Program-made: the position numbers and the translations under genes
The notes under the pieces: model-generated
Database searches by the model: none
Seen by the model: only the letters and a program-made list of their open reading frames with translations
Told to the model about the DNA's origin: nothing
Assembly: GCF_001695575.1 (NCBI RefSeq)
Contig: NZ_LUAX01000001.1
Coordinates: forward strand, 1,488,001 to 1,552,000
Length of the DNA: 64,000 nt
Source of the DNA: Vibrio europaeus
GTDB taxonomy: Bacteria > Pseudomonadota > Gammaproteobacteria > Enterobacterales > Vibrionaceae
Direction: 5' to 3'
Shown: positions 48,090-56,862 of the stretch, piece after piece
How positions within the stretch are numbered: the first letter of the stretch is position 1
How the letters are laid out: every line of letters starts with the position of its first letter

Positions 48090-49798
48090 ACTGGCTCCTC
48101 ACTCTCCGTGATTTGCTTAAGTAGGTAATCCGCCCCTTGCTTTTCAACTAGAAACCGAACTTTCTGACCTTCCTCAAACCCAGATAAATCTACTTCATCA
48201 CCCACCGAGAAGTTCATCTCTCCAGCCTGCCAATCCCATTCCGCGACAGGTAGATGTTGTAAGGTAATCATGCCGAAGTCCGCCATCAACATGGTGATAT
48301 CTCCGCTTACCCACACCTCATTGGCGACAACACTGTCACCGATTCGATAATCAACTATTTGATACTGACCTTTCGGCGTCATTTGTATCTCAAATTCTAT
48401 GGCTTGACCTGATTTCAGTTCTTGCATGTTTAGCTGCTCAGTTACGGTAAAGTTCATCACCATACCCGGCCATTGCCACTCAGGAACGGCTTGGTGATTG
48501 ATGGTCAGCATTCGATGCCCTGCCATCACATCGGTAATTTCACCTTGAGCCCAGACGGTTTCAGCTGGTGGTTCGGTGCCATTAATTCGCGACAGATCGG
48601 CAGATTGGCTTGATTCTGAATCCAACATAAAGTGCGCTGACGTCACGACACTTTCGCCTAGGATGAGTCCTTCAAGTACCTCGACACTCTCGCCTGCTTC
48701 TCGACCCACATTGATGCGCGCAGAACGATACTTTCCGTCGCCTTCTGCAAGCACTACACGGGTCATGCCTCCCGAACGAATCACGGCAGATTTAGGGACG
48801 GTCAATACTGACTCTTGGGTAACGGGCTGCAGGGCAATATTGGCAAACATATTCGGTTTGAGTTCGCCATTAGGGTTGGGGAATTTCAGACGTACGCGCA
48901 AAGTTCGCGTGCTCGGGTCAAGAATGGGATAGACATAGTCCACTTCCCCTTGCCACCGGCCGTCTGGTATCGCGTCAAGTGTCATCGTGGCAATACTGCC
49001 TGCTTGCATCCAATGTGCTTGGCGCTCAAAGACTTCTGCGTCAACCCAGACTTCTTCCAGCGGGCCTGCGCTGATCACGGCTTGCGCTGGCGATAAATAC
49101 CCCCCTTCGCGAATGTTCAAGCTCGCGATAACGCCATCCGCTGGCGCTTTAATCTCGATAGACTGAGACGCTTTACCTCGCTTCTTGATTGCTTTAATTT
49201 GTGCGCGATCTACCCCTAAGGTAACCAAGCGCTCGGTCGCCCCTGTCACCAAACCACTTCGACCTGTTCGATAAGCGTTAAGTAACTCTTCTTGCGCTTT
49301 AATTAGCTCTGGTGAGTAGAGCGTAAATAACACTTCACCCTTCGCGACTTTTTCTCCTACCGCATTGATATTGAGCTTTTCAACCCAGCCGGCAACACGC
49401 ACATTGGTCTGCCATAAACGACTTTCATCAAATGCAACATAACCAACGGTTTCAATCCTCGGTGACAAGCGCTGCTTATCAACTGCCGCGGTTTTCACTC
49501 CGAGGTTGTTTTCTACCGATGGGTCTATCGTCACTGTGCCCGGCTTGCTAGCATCTGAAGCCAAACCCTCAGCATAGACAGGGATAAGATCCATCCCCAT
49601 CGGCGATTTACCCGGTTTATCGCGTTGGTAATTTGGATCCATCGGTGCCACCCAATACAAAGGCTCGTTTGAGTCCTTACTTGGAGCCGCAGCATCCGCC
49701 ATTTTCATCAACGAGTGACTCGGCCAAAACTGACTCACACCGAAGCCAATGCCACCACCAATCAATAGTGCGATCGTCGCTACCTTAAATGTTTTCAT
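48086..49798 (-). CDS. cusB: CusB adaptor with two C-terminal CusF-like domains
   Basis: A 570-residue adaptor. An N-terminal anchor is followed by a heavy-metal-binding motif WVAPMDPNYQRDKPGKSPMG, lipoyl halves with a short helical hairpin, and barrel domains to about residue 400. Two CusF-like modules follow. The first (about 412-490) has all Cu(I) ligands: His435, Trp443, Met446 and Met448 (WPGMVM). The second (about 494-565) keeps His515, Trp523 and Met528 but has Gly526 in place of the first methionine. In E. coli CusF is a separate protein; here the metallochaperone is fused and doubled. Confidence 0.93.
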   Translation of the reverse strand: MKTFKVATIALLIGGGIGFGVSQFWPSHSLMKMADAAAPSKDSNEPLYWVAPMDPNYQRDKPGKSPMGMDLIPVYAEGLASDASKPGTVTIDPSVENNLGVKTAAVDKQRLSPRIETVGYVAFDESRLWQTNVRVAGWVEKLNINAVGEKVAKGEVLFTLYSPELIKAQEELLNAYRTGRSGLVTGATERLVTLGVDRAQIKAIKKRGKASQSIEIKAPADGVIASLNIREGGYLSPAQAVISAGPLEEVWVDAEVFERQAHWMQAGSIATMTLDAIPDGRWQGEVDYVYPILDPSTRTLRVRLKFPNPNGELKPNMFANIALQPVTQESVLTVPKSAVIRSGGMTRVVLAEGDGKYRSARINVGREAGESVEVLEGLILGESVVTSAHFMLDSESSQSADLSRINGTEPPAETVWAQGEITDVMAGHRMLTINHQAVPEWQWPGMVMNFTVTEQLNMQELKSGQAIEFEIQMTPKGQYQIVDYRIGDSVVANEVWVSGDITMLMADFGMITLQHLPVAEWDWQAGEMNFSVGDEVDLSGFEEGQKVRFLVEKQGADYLLKQITESEEPV

Positions 49799-49815
49799 TA
49801 TTGTTCCTTATTGTT

Positions 49816-51165
49816 CTACTGAGTGATTTCAGGTAGCGAGACCTGAAACTCGAAAGCGCTAAATAGCGTCGCTAAGTTACTCTTGACGATATTTATATCG
49901 GTCAATAAGCGTTGCTGTTCTAACTGCAAAGCAAGGTCATCTCTCGTGGCGGCGATCACGTCGCTAAACTGCGCCGTGTTGTTTTGATACCCCCGCTCGA
50001 CGGCGAGTATTCTTGCGCGCGCTTGAGGTAGTAAGGTGGTTTGGTAGCGTTCAAGTCGTTGATTTAAATTACGCTCATCAACCAGTAACGCGTTCGCTTT
50101 GGCATTCATCTGCGCGAGCAAAGTGTCTTTCTGAGACTTCGTCGCGCCAACTTGATACTGAGCGGCGGCTAGGTTTCTATCTTGTCGATTACCCGTAAAC
50201 AGCGGAACATCGACCGTCAGATAGGCGCTGACAAGATCAGAGGCAGGTTCGCCCATCATGTTGTTTGCCTGTCGATAGGCATACATCACTTCAACACCAA
50301 CTTGAGGTGTATAAGCCTGTTCGGCGATATTGACCTGCGTTTCATTCACAGCTATCGAAGCATCGATCATCTGCACCATTGGGTGTCGTTTAAGTAACTC
50401 GAAGTGGTCGGTTTGGTTTGCGCTGCTATCTAGCTTATTAGCCAGTCTGTGCCAATCTAACTGATTGCTCGCTCGCAAATCACTGTGTTGATTGAGCCAG
50501 TCAATGCCTAGCCACTCAGAGAATTGAGAGATCAATCGAGTTTGCATTTGGCTGTTAGATTGCAGTTGCTCATCAAGCTTGCTGACTTGAAGCTGGGCAT
50601 TGAGTAAGTCTTGAGATTCACTCTTACCAATTGAATAGTTGGTTTGAACAAAGCCCTGTAGTTCGACGAGTAGCTGTTTGTTTTCTTGCAGAATCAGCTC
50701 AGCTTGTTGCAAGTAACCCAGCTCTAACCACAGCTGAGTCATTGCATTTGCGACCTCAAGCTCACGCGATTGCAATTGCAGTGTCACGCCATCCGCTTGT
50801 TGGTTCGCTTTCTTACGTTGCAGTTCGAGTGTCGAGCCCCGTTCAAACTGCTGCATCAAACCGACCGAGATGTTGGTCATTGGGTCTTGATCAAACTTAA
50901 AGCTTTCGGTAGGCAGTCCGCCAAACCCCACTTTCAGTTTTGAATCCATTAAGGTTGAGTTAGCAATACCCGTTTCTCTCATTGCGAGTGATTGGGCATA
51001 GAGCTGCTTACGATTGGTGTCATTGTTTAACGCAGTATCAATCATCTGCGCCAGTAAATCGCGAGGTGGCTGCGCTGCTATATCGGCCTCAGCCAATGCA
51101 GCAATCGGGGCAAACCACAACGTTGCACTTAGCGTAAGTGCCAGACAGGTTGGTTTAGTCTTCAC
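49816..51165 (-). CDS. cusC: CusC-like TolC-family outer-membrane protein
   Basis: A 449-residue outer-membrane factor of the cation-efflux branch. The signal is TKPTCLALTLSATLWFAPIA type, ending in ALA. OEP repeats include VEVMYAYRQANNMMGEPASD and a methionine-rich MGEPASDLVSAYLTVDVPLF junction. It forms the exit duct for CusA/CusB. I favour the GTG start at 51165, which places the signal peptide correctly; the frame is open further upstream to 51228 but adds an atypical basic leader. Confidence 0.85.
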   Translation of the reverse strand: MKTKPTCLALTLSATLWFAPIAALAEADIAAQPPRDLLAQMIDTALNNDTNRKQLYAQSLAMRETGIANSTLMDSKLKVGFGGLPTESFKFDQDPMTNISVGLMQQFERGSTLELQRKKANQQADGVTLQLQSRELEVANAMTQLWLELGYLQQAELILQENKQLLVELQGFVQTNYSIGKSESQDLLNAQLQVSKLDEQLQSNSQMQTRLISQFSEWLGIDWLNQHSDLRASNQLDWHRLANKLDSSANQTDHFELLKRHPMVQMIDASIAVNETQVNIAEQAYTPQVGVEVMYAYRQANNMMGEPASDLVSAYLTVDVPLFTGNRQDRNLAAAQYQVGATKSQKDTLLAQMNAKANALLVDERNLNQRLERYQTTLLPQARARILAVERGYQNNTAQFSDVIAATRDDLALQLEQQRLLTDINIVKSNLATLFSAFEFQVSLPEITQ

Positions 51166-51252
51166 GTAGTAATCCGTTTCTATGTGCCTAAAAAGGCATA
51201 AAGGCGCCTCTTCACGAACAAATCGCAAAGAGATGAAGTAATAGAAAACGAG

Positions 51253-51630
51253 TTACGCTATTGGGGGGCGATACAGGGAGGACGTTTGGTTGATCGGCAC
51301 GCTTCTATCGTCTCGGACAATAAGAGCAAGGTGACTAGAAGTCGAGTGGACTGGCTGATAGTGATTAAGCAGGGCAAAGACTGTCATGCACATCACGTCG
51401 CAGCACATGTGCTGACTGGGTTCGGACTCACACTCCTCCATCATCACCGGGGAATGATCTTCTAGATTAGATTTCATTGGCATATTGCATGCGCTTTGAG
51501 AATGATGCATTGCGCTTGCATCCATCATTTCAAAGCTCATTATAGGCGCGCTGCTAGATAGCGTCGAGAACAGCATCGCAAACATGCTGATCGCAACAAT
51601 CCAGATTTTTTGGCTGACTCTGAACGTCAT
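51253..51630 (-). CDS. Small secreted Cys/Met-rich protein (DUF2946/CopL-like)
   Basis: A 125-residue protein with a Sec signal (IWIVAISMFAMLFSTLSSSA), many methionines, histidines and cysteines (MMDASAMHHSQSACNMPM, QHMCCDVMCM), and a C-terminal LYRPPIA resembling the RPPRA ending of DUF2946/CopL proteins found with copper genes. It probably binds copper in the periplasm; this is inferred from composition and position as first gene behind the CueR-type promoter. ATG 51630 has AGGTG at five bases. Confidence 0.7.
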   Translation of the reverse strand: MTFRVSQKIWIVAISMFAMLFSTLSSSAPIMSFEMMDASAMHHSQSACNMPMKSNLEDHSPVMMEECESEPSQHMCCDVMCMTVFALLNHYQPVHSTSSHLALIVRDDRSVPINQTSSLYRPPIA

Positions 51631-51659
51631 AACACACCTAATAATGAACAATCCCATTT

Positions 51660-51690
51660 ATGCTAAACCTTACCCTAGGGGAAGGGTCAA
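51660..51690 (-). promoter_or_regulatory. MerR/CueR-type promoter of the cus operon
   Basis: On the minus strand TTGACC (-35, 51685-51690), a 19-bp spacer CTTCCCCTAGGGTAAGGTT, and TAGCAT (-10, 51660-51665). The overlong spacer and the dyad CCTTCCCCT/AGGGTAAGG are hallmarks of CueR-controlled promoters (E. coli copA type). Copper-responsive activation is inferred; no cueR gene is visible in the window. Confidence 0.82.
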
Positions 51691-51704
51691 TCACTGTTTA
51701 CCTA

Positions 51705-51747
51705 CCCAATTATAAAATCTCAGAAACGCGAGTCCGCGCGGCCTATG
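51705..51747 (+). pseudogene. Decayed fragment of the solute-binding-protein gene at 54661
   Basis: 37 of 43 bases match 54787-54829, inside the intact periplasmic binding protein gene. It still translates in frame as PNYKISETRVRAAYV against PNYKISETLVRAAYA. No start or remainder of the gene is present. It lies directly behind the cus promoter. Confidence 0.8.
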
Positions 51748-51767
51748 TAAAAACCGCTGTTAATTAC

Positions 51768-51805
51768 AAAAGAAAAAGCTCCAAGTTTGAATGCTTAGAG
51801 CCTTT
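51768..51805 (-). terminator. Terminator of the acyltransferase/hydroxylase pair
   Basis: On the minus strand GCTCTAAG / CTTGGAGC (one G-U pair), 8-nt loop, extended by AAA/TTT and followed by TTTTTCTTTT. Confidence 0.7.
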
Positions 51806-51906
51806 AAAAACTAAAAGTTGAATCAATCAACCGATTACTTTCTGCTTAACTGATCGACATTATGTCTATTTGAACCGTTACATCCTGTTTTGAAGTCATG
51901 GTCTAT

Positions 51907-53034
51907 CTAGGCTCTTGCCTTTATAGGCTTCCTTAATAGACCTTCCCAAATACTTCTAAGTAGGACCCTGATGCTATGTTTGCTGCTTTCAGCTAACGGA
52001 CCAAGCAGTAAAGTGACAGCCATGATGCCCACAACCATTGCAATATGCCGTGAGAAAGCGTCCACTGGGCCGGGAAGCACTGCGGCAAAGAAGTGCATTA
52101 ATGGATAGTGGAACAGATACAAACTAAAAGTCAGGCCAGCCCAGAAACGTATTTGTTTTTGCCAGCGTTCAAGCCAAGCAAGATGTGTTTTTACCACTGT
52201 GACTAAGCCGATAAAATGCATAGAAACTAATATAGCGTATACATAGCTGATAACAAATTCATCAGAGAACCTCAGCCACCTGAATACAGTTCTCGGCCCC
52301 AAGATCGATCTTGTCTCGTCAAGCAACAGATCACTAACACCACTGACTTTAATCATTGAATACGCCAATATAGGCCCAAGGAACAAAGCCCAACCAACCA
52401 GCGAAGAGTGATTGATGTTTTTGCTTTTGTGATAGGTCCATACACCGAGCCACCATACCGGCGCCAGCAGCAATATCTTGGGCCCCATAATGGTTATCAC
52501 TAATAAGGCCAGCAAAATACGTATGGCACCATGAAAATAATAGATCATAAAAAATAACGTGTAATACCAGAATTCATAACTCAATGACCAAAAAGGACCA
52601 TTGGTGAAAGGCCGTATATCGACGAGCCAGATCTGGTTAACGTAAAAGATAGGGGCTAAGAAACTCTGCAAAACACTCGACTGGCGATGGCTATCCCAGA
52701 AAGATTGATAATAGTCCGGTACTAAGGTAGTTCCTAATCCGGCCACGGCCACGGCCACGGATAACAGCAAGGCAGGGATGACAACGGAGTAAAGCCGTGA
52801 CAGTCGGTTTATCACATAGTCGCATTTCCGCTCCTTATTGTGATCAGCGACATAAGCAATGACATAGCCGGACAAGACAAAAAATACGATAACCGTATCA
52901 CTGCCTATTCTTAGTGCTCTTATCCACTCCCAACTTCCTCCAGTTATCCTTTCCATCGCGACATGGGAAAGCACTACAACGATAGCAGAAAGGAATCTCA
53001 ATAGGTCCAGATAGAGAGATACTCGCTTGTTCAT
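51907..53034 (-). CDS. Acyltransferase family 3 membrane protein
   Basis: A 375-residue protein with about ten membrane helices. The N-terminus LYLDLLRFLSAIVVVLSHVA carries the conserved R and H of the AT3 (OafA/NodX) family, with FFVLSGYVIAY and the FWSLSYEFWYY motif. It would move an acyl group to a sugar or lipid at the inner membrane. The ATG shares one base with the stop of the hydroxylase gene (TAATG), so the pair is an operon. Confidence 0.88.
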   Translation of the reverse strand: MNKRVSLYLDLLRFLSAIVVVLSHVAMERITGGSWEWIRALRIGSDTVIVFFVLSGYVIAYVADHNKERKCDYVINRLSRLYSVVIPALLLSVAVAVAGLGTTLVPDYYQSFWDSHRQSSVLQSFLAPIFYVNQIWLVDIRPFTNGPFWSLSYEFWYYTLFFMIYYFHGAIRILLALLVITIMGPKILLLAPVWWLGVWTYHKSKNINHSSLVGWALFLGPILAYSMIKVSGVSDLLLDETRSILGPRTVFRWLRFSDEFVISYVYAILVSMHFIGLVTVVKTHLAWLERWQKQIRFWAGLTFSLYLFHYPLMHFFAAVLPGPVDAFSRHIAMVVGIMAVTLLLGPLAESSKHSIRVLLRSIWEGLLRKPIKARA

Positions 53035-54080
53035 TAGAACTGCTCTTGCTTTTTATTCGGAAACAAACGCTTCTTAGCCATAGTCCACATATTCTGCAGC
53101 GGCATTAGATACGCAAGCTTCAAGCTGGAATGGGGATCGGGCTCATTTATAGACAAACCAATAACTAGGTTCTTACGTAGTTCTTCAGTCGGTACTACCA
53201 GAGTACCAAACATCCAGTCCCATATAGCTAAGGCATGGCCATTGTTCTTCCCCCAATGTTTCATACGAGCACTGTGATGGATCTGATGGTGAGCTGGGCT
53301 GATAAAAATATGATTAAGTACGTACCCATAGTGCAGCCAGATATGAGAATGCCTTAGGTTTGCAGCGAATGTTCTGAATATCCATTCTCCTAACGACAAT
53401 CCTATAATTTGATACAGCGTGGCTTCTTTAAAGATAAAGAATAAGAAAACCCCCTGCAACGAACCGTTCACAGCTTTCCTTAGCAGGCCGCTGAAAAATA
53501 TTGTGGCAGGATGTACCCTAGAGAGTGTTAGGGGGGTCATGGTCTTGGCAGAATGATGTAATGCATGCATTTCCCAGAAAAAGGGAATTTTATGGTCAGC
53601 ATAATGAGAAATAAAATACGCGAAATCTGTGATCAGCAGATAGAACAATGTCCAGAGGACCACGCTATATAGACCATCTTCAATGAATGCTGGAGATTCT
53701 ATCAATCCTGATAGAACTGAGACTGTCAAATAACTGAATGTGGCTGACGAGAGTATAACCCTTACCGGTGCTATTGCTCCATATATCAGCCTGTTACACA
53801 AATATACCTTAAGATCGACCCAAGTGGAGTTACTTAAGTAAATTTCTTTGGGTACTAAAAAGCAAAAGTAACCTTTAATTGAAGTGACCCTATTGTCTTT
53901 TTTTGAATAATAGAGGTAGGAAAAAAGGGCTAACACAGCAGAGGTGAACAAGAAAACCAAGGAGATGCGTTGAAGTGTCAAAAAGGGTGCAGTGACAGCT
54001 GCATATAATCCTGTAAACATGCCAAGAAACGGGGCGACCAACCAGTCAGGTAAGGCTTCCAAGATAAAATTTTCACTCAT
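53034..54080 (-). CDS. Sterol desaturase/fatty acid hydroxylase family protein
   Basis: A 348-residue membrane protein with several helices and the di-iron histidine clusters of the family: HYADH (HxxxH), HALHH (HxxHH), HSHIWLHY and a late HHQIHHSAR. These would bind two irons and hydroxylate or desaturate a lipid chain. Substrate is unknown. Being coupled to an AT3 acyltransferase suggests modification of a membrane lipid, or of an acyl chain on a surface glycan (inference). Confidence 0.87.
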   Translation of the reverse strand: MSENFILEALPDWLVAPFLGMFTGLYAAVTAPFLTLQRISLVFLFTSAVLALFSYLYYSKKDNRVTSIKGYFCFLVPKEIYLSNSTWVDLKVYLCNRLIYGAIAPVRVILSSATFSYLTVSVLSGLIESPAFIEDGLYSVVLWTLFYLLITDFAYFISHYADHKIPFFWEMHALHHSAKTMTPLTLSRVHPATIFFSGLLRKAVNGSLQGVFLFFIFKEATLYQIIGLSLGEWIFRTFAANLRHSHIWLHYGYVLNHIFISPAHHQIHHSARMKHWGKNNGHALAIWDWMFGTLVVPTEELRKNLVIGLSINEPDPHSSLKLAYLMPLQNMWTMAKKRLFPNKKQEQF

Positions 54081-54660
54081 AGATGGATTCCACGCGGGTT
54101 AAATAAAGGTAAGATGTCGTATCATATGGGAATATTTAGTGAGTTATAGTCAGTTCTTTGTTAAAAAAATGTATCTCCCGACATCTGAATGAAACGCAAT
54201 ACTTAATCACCTAATGAGATATATAGTTAGATAACGAATATGGGACGACGGATTCTGTATTGAGTAACGCAGAGCAAAAGACGAATCAATGAAAAGCCAT
54301 CACTAGAGAGTTGAAGAGCAATACGCCGATTACTTTAATGGCTTGTATTCTTAGTAGGAAGCCGACAACCTAGCTAAGACAAGTAGAACCAGACGCCAGT
54401 AAATCAAAAGCGTTCAAAGGCATAGACAGAGATGAGAAGCATGCCCATCTACGATTTACCTGGTTTATTACGTTGGTAATAGGGATTCATCGGTGCTACC
54501 CAATACCAGTGCTAGTTTGAGTCCGTACTTAAAGCCAAGCCTTAACTCTGCGGCTTAAACCGCTTGTAACCAAAACAAAAACGTCATATTGAGGTCCCAA
54601 ACTACTTATTAATCAAATTGTCATCTAAATTTGTAGGTAGGAATAATCAAGGTGCACACT
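54081..54660. other. 580-bp gap with a cusB remnant
   Basis: No intact gene. The right part contains a decayed cusB piece (listed separately), with weaker resemblance extending left to about 54390. The left part (54081-54380) shows nothing I can assign. Confidence 0.7.
54420..54539 (-). pseudogene. Decayed cusB N-terminal fragment
   Basis: About 97 of 120 bases match 49572-49691, the part of cusB coding the heavy-metal-binding motif. Read on the minus strand it gives YWVAPMNPYYQRNKPGKS, then an in-frame TAG (54449-54451 on plus), then MGM. The rest of the gene is absent. Confidence 0.88.
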
Positions 54661-55434
54661 ATGGGTAAGCTTGTCGCGTTACTACTGTTGTTGAGTTACT
54701 CATCGTTTTGCAGCGCAGAGGTTGTTAACAAATCCGTTAGCCTTGTGGTCGGCGATTGGGAACCCTACACCAGTAGTCAAGACAATCCCAACTATAAAAT
54801 ATCAGAAACGCTAGTTCGCGCCGCTTATGCGACCCAAGGTTATCAAGTGAATATCGACTATCACCCTTGGAGCCGCGCCTACCGCTATGCGCAAACGGAT
54901 AAGTACGACGGGACTTTTCCTTGGTTTAAAAACAGTGAAAGAAAAGCCTTATTCCTATTCTCATCACCGTTATTTGTGCAGAAAATCGTGTTCTTTTATC
55001 ACAGCAATAGCCAATTTGACTGGCAAGAAATAACGGACCTCAACAAATATCAAATCGGTGCGACTCAAGAATATGAAGTAACGCGTTTAATGCAATCAAA
55101 CGGGGTAAAGCTTGAGATATCAAACTCTGATGATGTGAATTTTATTAAACTCGGCAAGCATAGAATCGACGCCTACCCCGCAGGGCTTGAACGCGGCTAC
55201 TATATGCTCGGAAATTTACTTCCTGCCATGCAAATCAATCAACTCAAGGTGCATCCAAAACCCATTATCGAAAATGACATGTATGTGATGTTTTCAAAGC
55301 AAAACCTAAGCCGCAGCCAAGAACTCAAAGAAGCGCTACGTTTGGGTATCGAACAACTGATTGAGTCGGGTGAGTATCAAAAAATCATTGATGTAGAAAA
55401 GCAAATTAGAACAGAGTCCTCAGTACAGAATTAA
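54661..55434 (+). CDS. Periplasmic solute-binding protein (SBP family 3-like)
   Basis: A 257-residue secreted protein (signal KLVALLLLLSYSSFCSA). The fold is that of amino-acid-type binding proteins: VVGDWEPYTS near the start, YHPWSRAYRYAQTDKYDGTFPW, then FLFSSPLF and the hinge region. No transporter genes flank it, so it may act as a sensor or a stand-alone binder, as many Vibrio relatives do. ATG 54661 has AAGGTG six bases upstream; the GTG at 54652 has none. A partial, decayed copy lies at 51705. Confidence 0.8.
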   Translation: MGKLVALLLLLSYSSFCSAEVVNKSVSLVVGDWEPYTSSQDNPNYKISETLVRAAYATQGYQVNIDYHPWSRAYRYAQTDKYDGTFPWFKNSERKALFLFSSPLFVQKIVFFYHSNSQFDWQEITDLNKYQIGATQEYEVTRLMQSNGVKLEISNSDDVNFIKLGKHRIDAYPAGLERGYYMLGNLLPAMQINQLKVHPKPIIENDMYVMFSKQNLSRSQELKEALRLGIEQLIESGEYQKIIDVEKQIRTESSVQN

Positions 55435-55506
55435 CCTTTGTCATATTTCTGTCGCAATCTTGGCGTAAAAGACAATATTCCACATCAAACAATAAAGGTT
55501 ACCCTT

Positions 55507-56484
55507 TTGAAGTCGCTATTTTCTGCCACTGTACTTTCGCTATTTTTTACCTCATCTATTCATGCTAAAGGCATGCAGCTTGAAGTGTCTGAGCCCATAT
55601 TAAATAAAGAGTTTCCTTCCGCTTCAGGCGCGGTATTTAGCAATAGTAAAGTCTATGCTATTGGTGATGATTCTCCCTACCTCTTTGAACTAGACGTGGA
55701 TCTTACCATTCAAGACAAGCAGATTATCAAGCACTATCCTATCGCCAAAAACGGTCGCATCGTAAAGAAGGTTAAGCCTGATTTTGAAGCCATGGATGAA
55801 GTGGACTTTTACGGTAAACCTGCGTTCGTGATCTTAGGTTCAGGAAGCAAAGCGCATAAACGTGAATGGGCATTTTTGATCACCCAAGATCAACAGACCA
55901 AGATTGAGCGCTCATTAAGACCTCTTTACCAACAGCTCTATAAACAGAGTGGTTTTAGCGGTAAGCAAAAGCTCAACATTGAAGGGCTAGCAAGTACCAA
56001 TAAGCACGTTTTCGTGCTCAACCGCGGTAATTCTGGAACTAATGTCATCTTCCGCCTGCGCCTCGATGAGTTTGTCCAATATCTAGAAGGTCAAACCGAT
56101 AGCGTAAACGAAATTGTCGTTACCCATGCTCAGCTCCCTGTCTATCAGGATTACGAAGCGACATTATCAGGTGCGGAATATTGGCCTGAGGCCGAGCAAC
56201 TCGTTTTTACCGCTTCGATAGAAGCTACTGGGGATGCTTACAATGACGGCGATATTTTGGGTAGCTTTGTTGGCACTGTACCTGTAAATCAGCTCGGCGT
56301 TCATGGCAGTAAACTAGACCTGACTAAAACAACCATGCCGGCAATGAAAAATGGTCAGCGAGTCATCACTAAAGTGGAAACCGTCGCTATCACTGAAAGT
56401 AGTAGCGATAAGATCAAAGGGGTATTGCTGAGTGACAATGATGATGGAACGAGCGAGCTATTTCACTTCGGGTTAACTCACTAG
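55507..56484 (+). CDS. Secreted DUF6929-like beta-propeller protein
   Basis: A 325-residue protein with a Sec signal (LLKSLFSATVLSLFFTSSIHA) and repeated beta segments (GAVFSNSKVYAIGDDSPYLFEL, VLGSGSKAHKREW in part, NIEGLASTNKHVFVLNRG, EATLSGAEYWPEAEQLVFTAS), like the DUF6929/phytase-like propellers. Function is unknown. I take TTG at 55507 as start because AAAGG lies seven bases upstream and the signal peptide begins there. It follows the binding protein by 72 bp and may share its transcript. Confidence 0.7.
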   Translation: MKSLFSATVLSLFFTSSIHAKGMQLEVSEPILNKEFPSASGAVFSNSKVYAIGDDSPYLFELDVDLTIQDKQIIKHYPIAKNGRIVKKVKPDFEAMDEVDFYGKPAFVILGSGSKAHKREWAFLITQDQQTKIERSLRPLYQQLYKQSGFSGKQKLNIEGLASTNKHVFVLNRGNSGTNVIFRLRLDEFVQYLEGQTDSVNEIVVTHAQLPVYQDYEATLSGAEYWPEAEQLVFTASIEATGDAYNDGDILGSFVGTVPVNQLGVHGSKLDLTKTTMPAMKNGQRVITKVETVAITESSSDKIKGVLLSDNDDGTSELFHFGLTH

Positions 56485-56501
56485 GAACGATTCTACAAAC
56501 A

Positions 56502-56543
56502 AAGCCCCTTAAGCAGCCTTGATGCTTAGGGGCTCTTTTTTAA
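56502..56543 (+). terminator. Terminator after the DUF6929-like gene
   Basis: AGCCCCTTAAGCA pairs with TGCTTAGGGGCT (one bulged base), followed by CTTTTTTAA. Confidence 0.85.
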
Positions 56544-56862
56544 CAATCTTACTTATCTAACTGATTGAAGATATTAAGCATAACTTGCTCGACGTAAAGC
56601 AGAACAGCCTGACCAGACGGCTCACAATAGGCACCTCTCTATATACCAATCCGATGGTAATTTATCCCATCCCATACCGAGGCGCGGCAAGCCATTGATG
56701 CTACTCATCGCTTCTTAGGTAACCACTGTACAAGCTTAGAGTGAATCTTCTCAACTGCGATATCACACTAATAAACAGTTACGTCAATTGATGTATTCAT
56801 CACTTACGAGCCACATGGTGTTATTAGAGCGAATGTTAACAAAATGTTATGGAGCTAATACC
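56544..56862. other. 319-bp gap before the porin gene
   Basis: Non-coding. I see no clear promoter, RNA gene or mobile-element end. The porin leader has GGAG eight bases before the ATG. Confidence 0.5.

Noticed and set aside
54652..54660. GTG at 54652 as start of the binding protein
   Set aside because: AAGGTG serves as the ribosome site for ATG 54661 and cannot serve a start codon lying within it.
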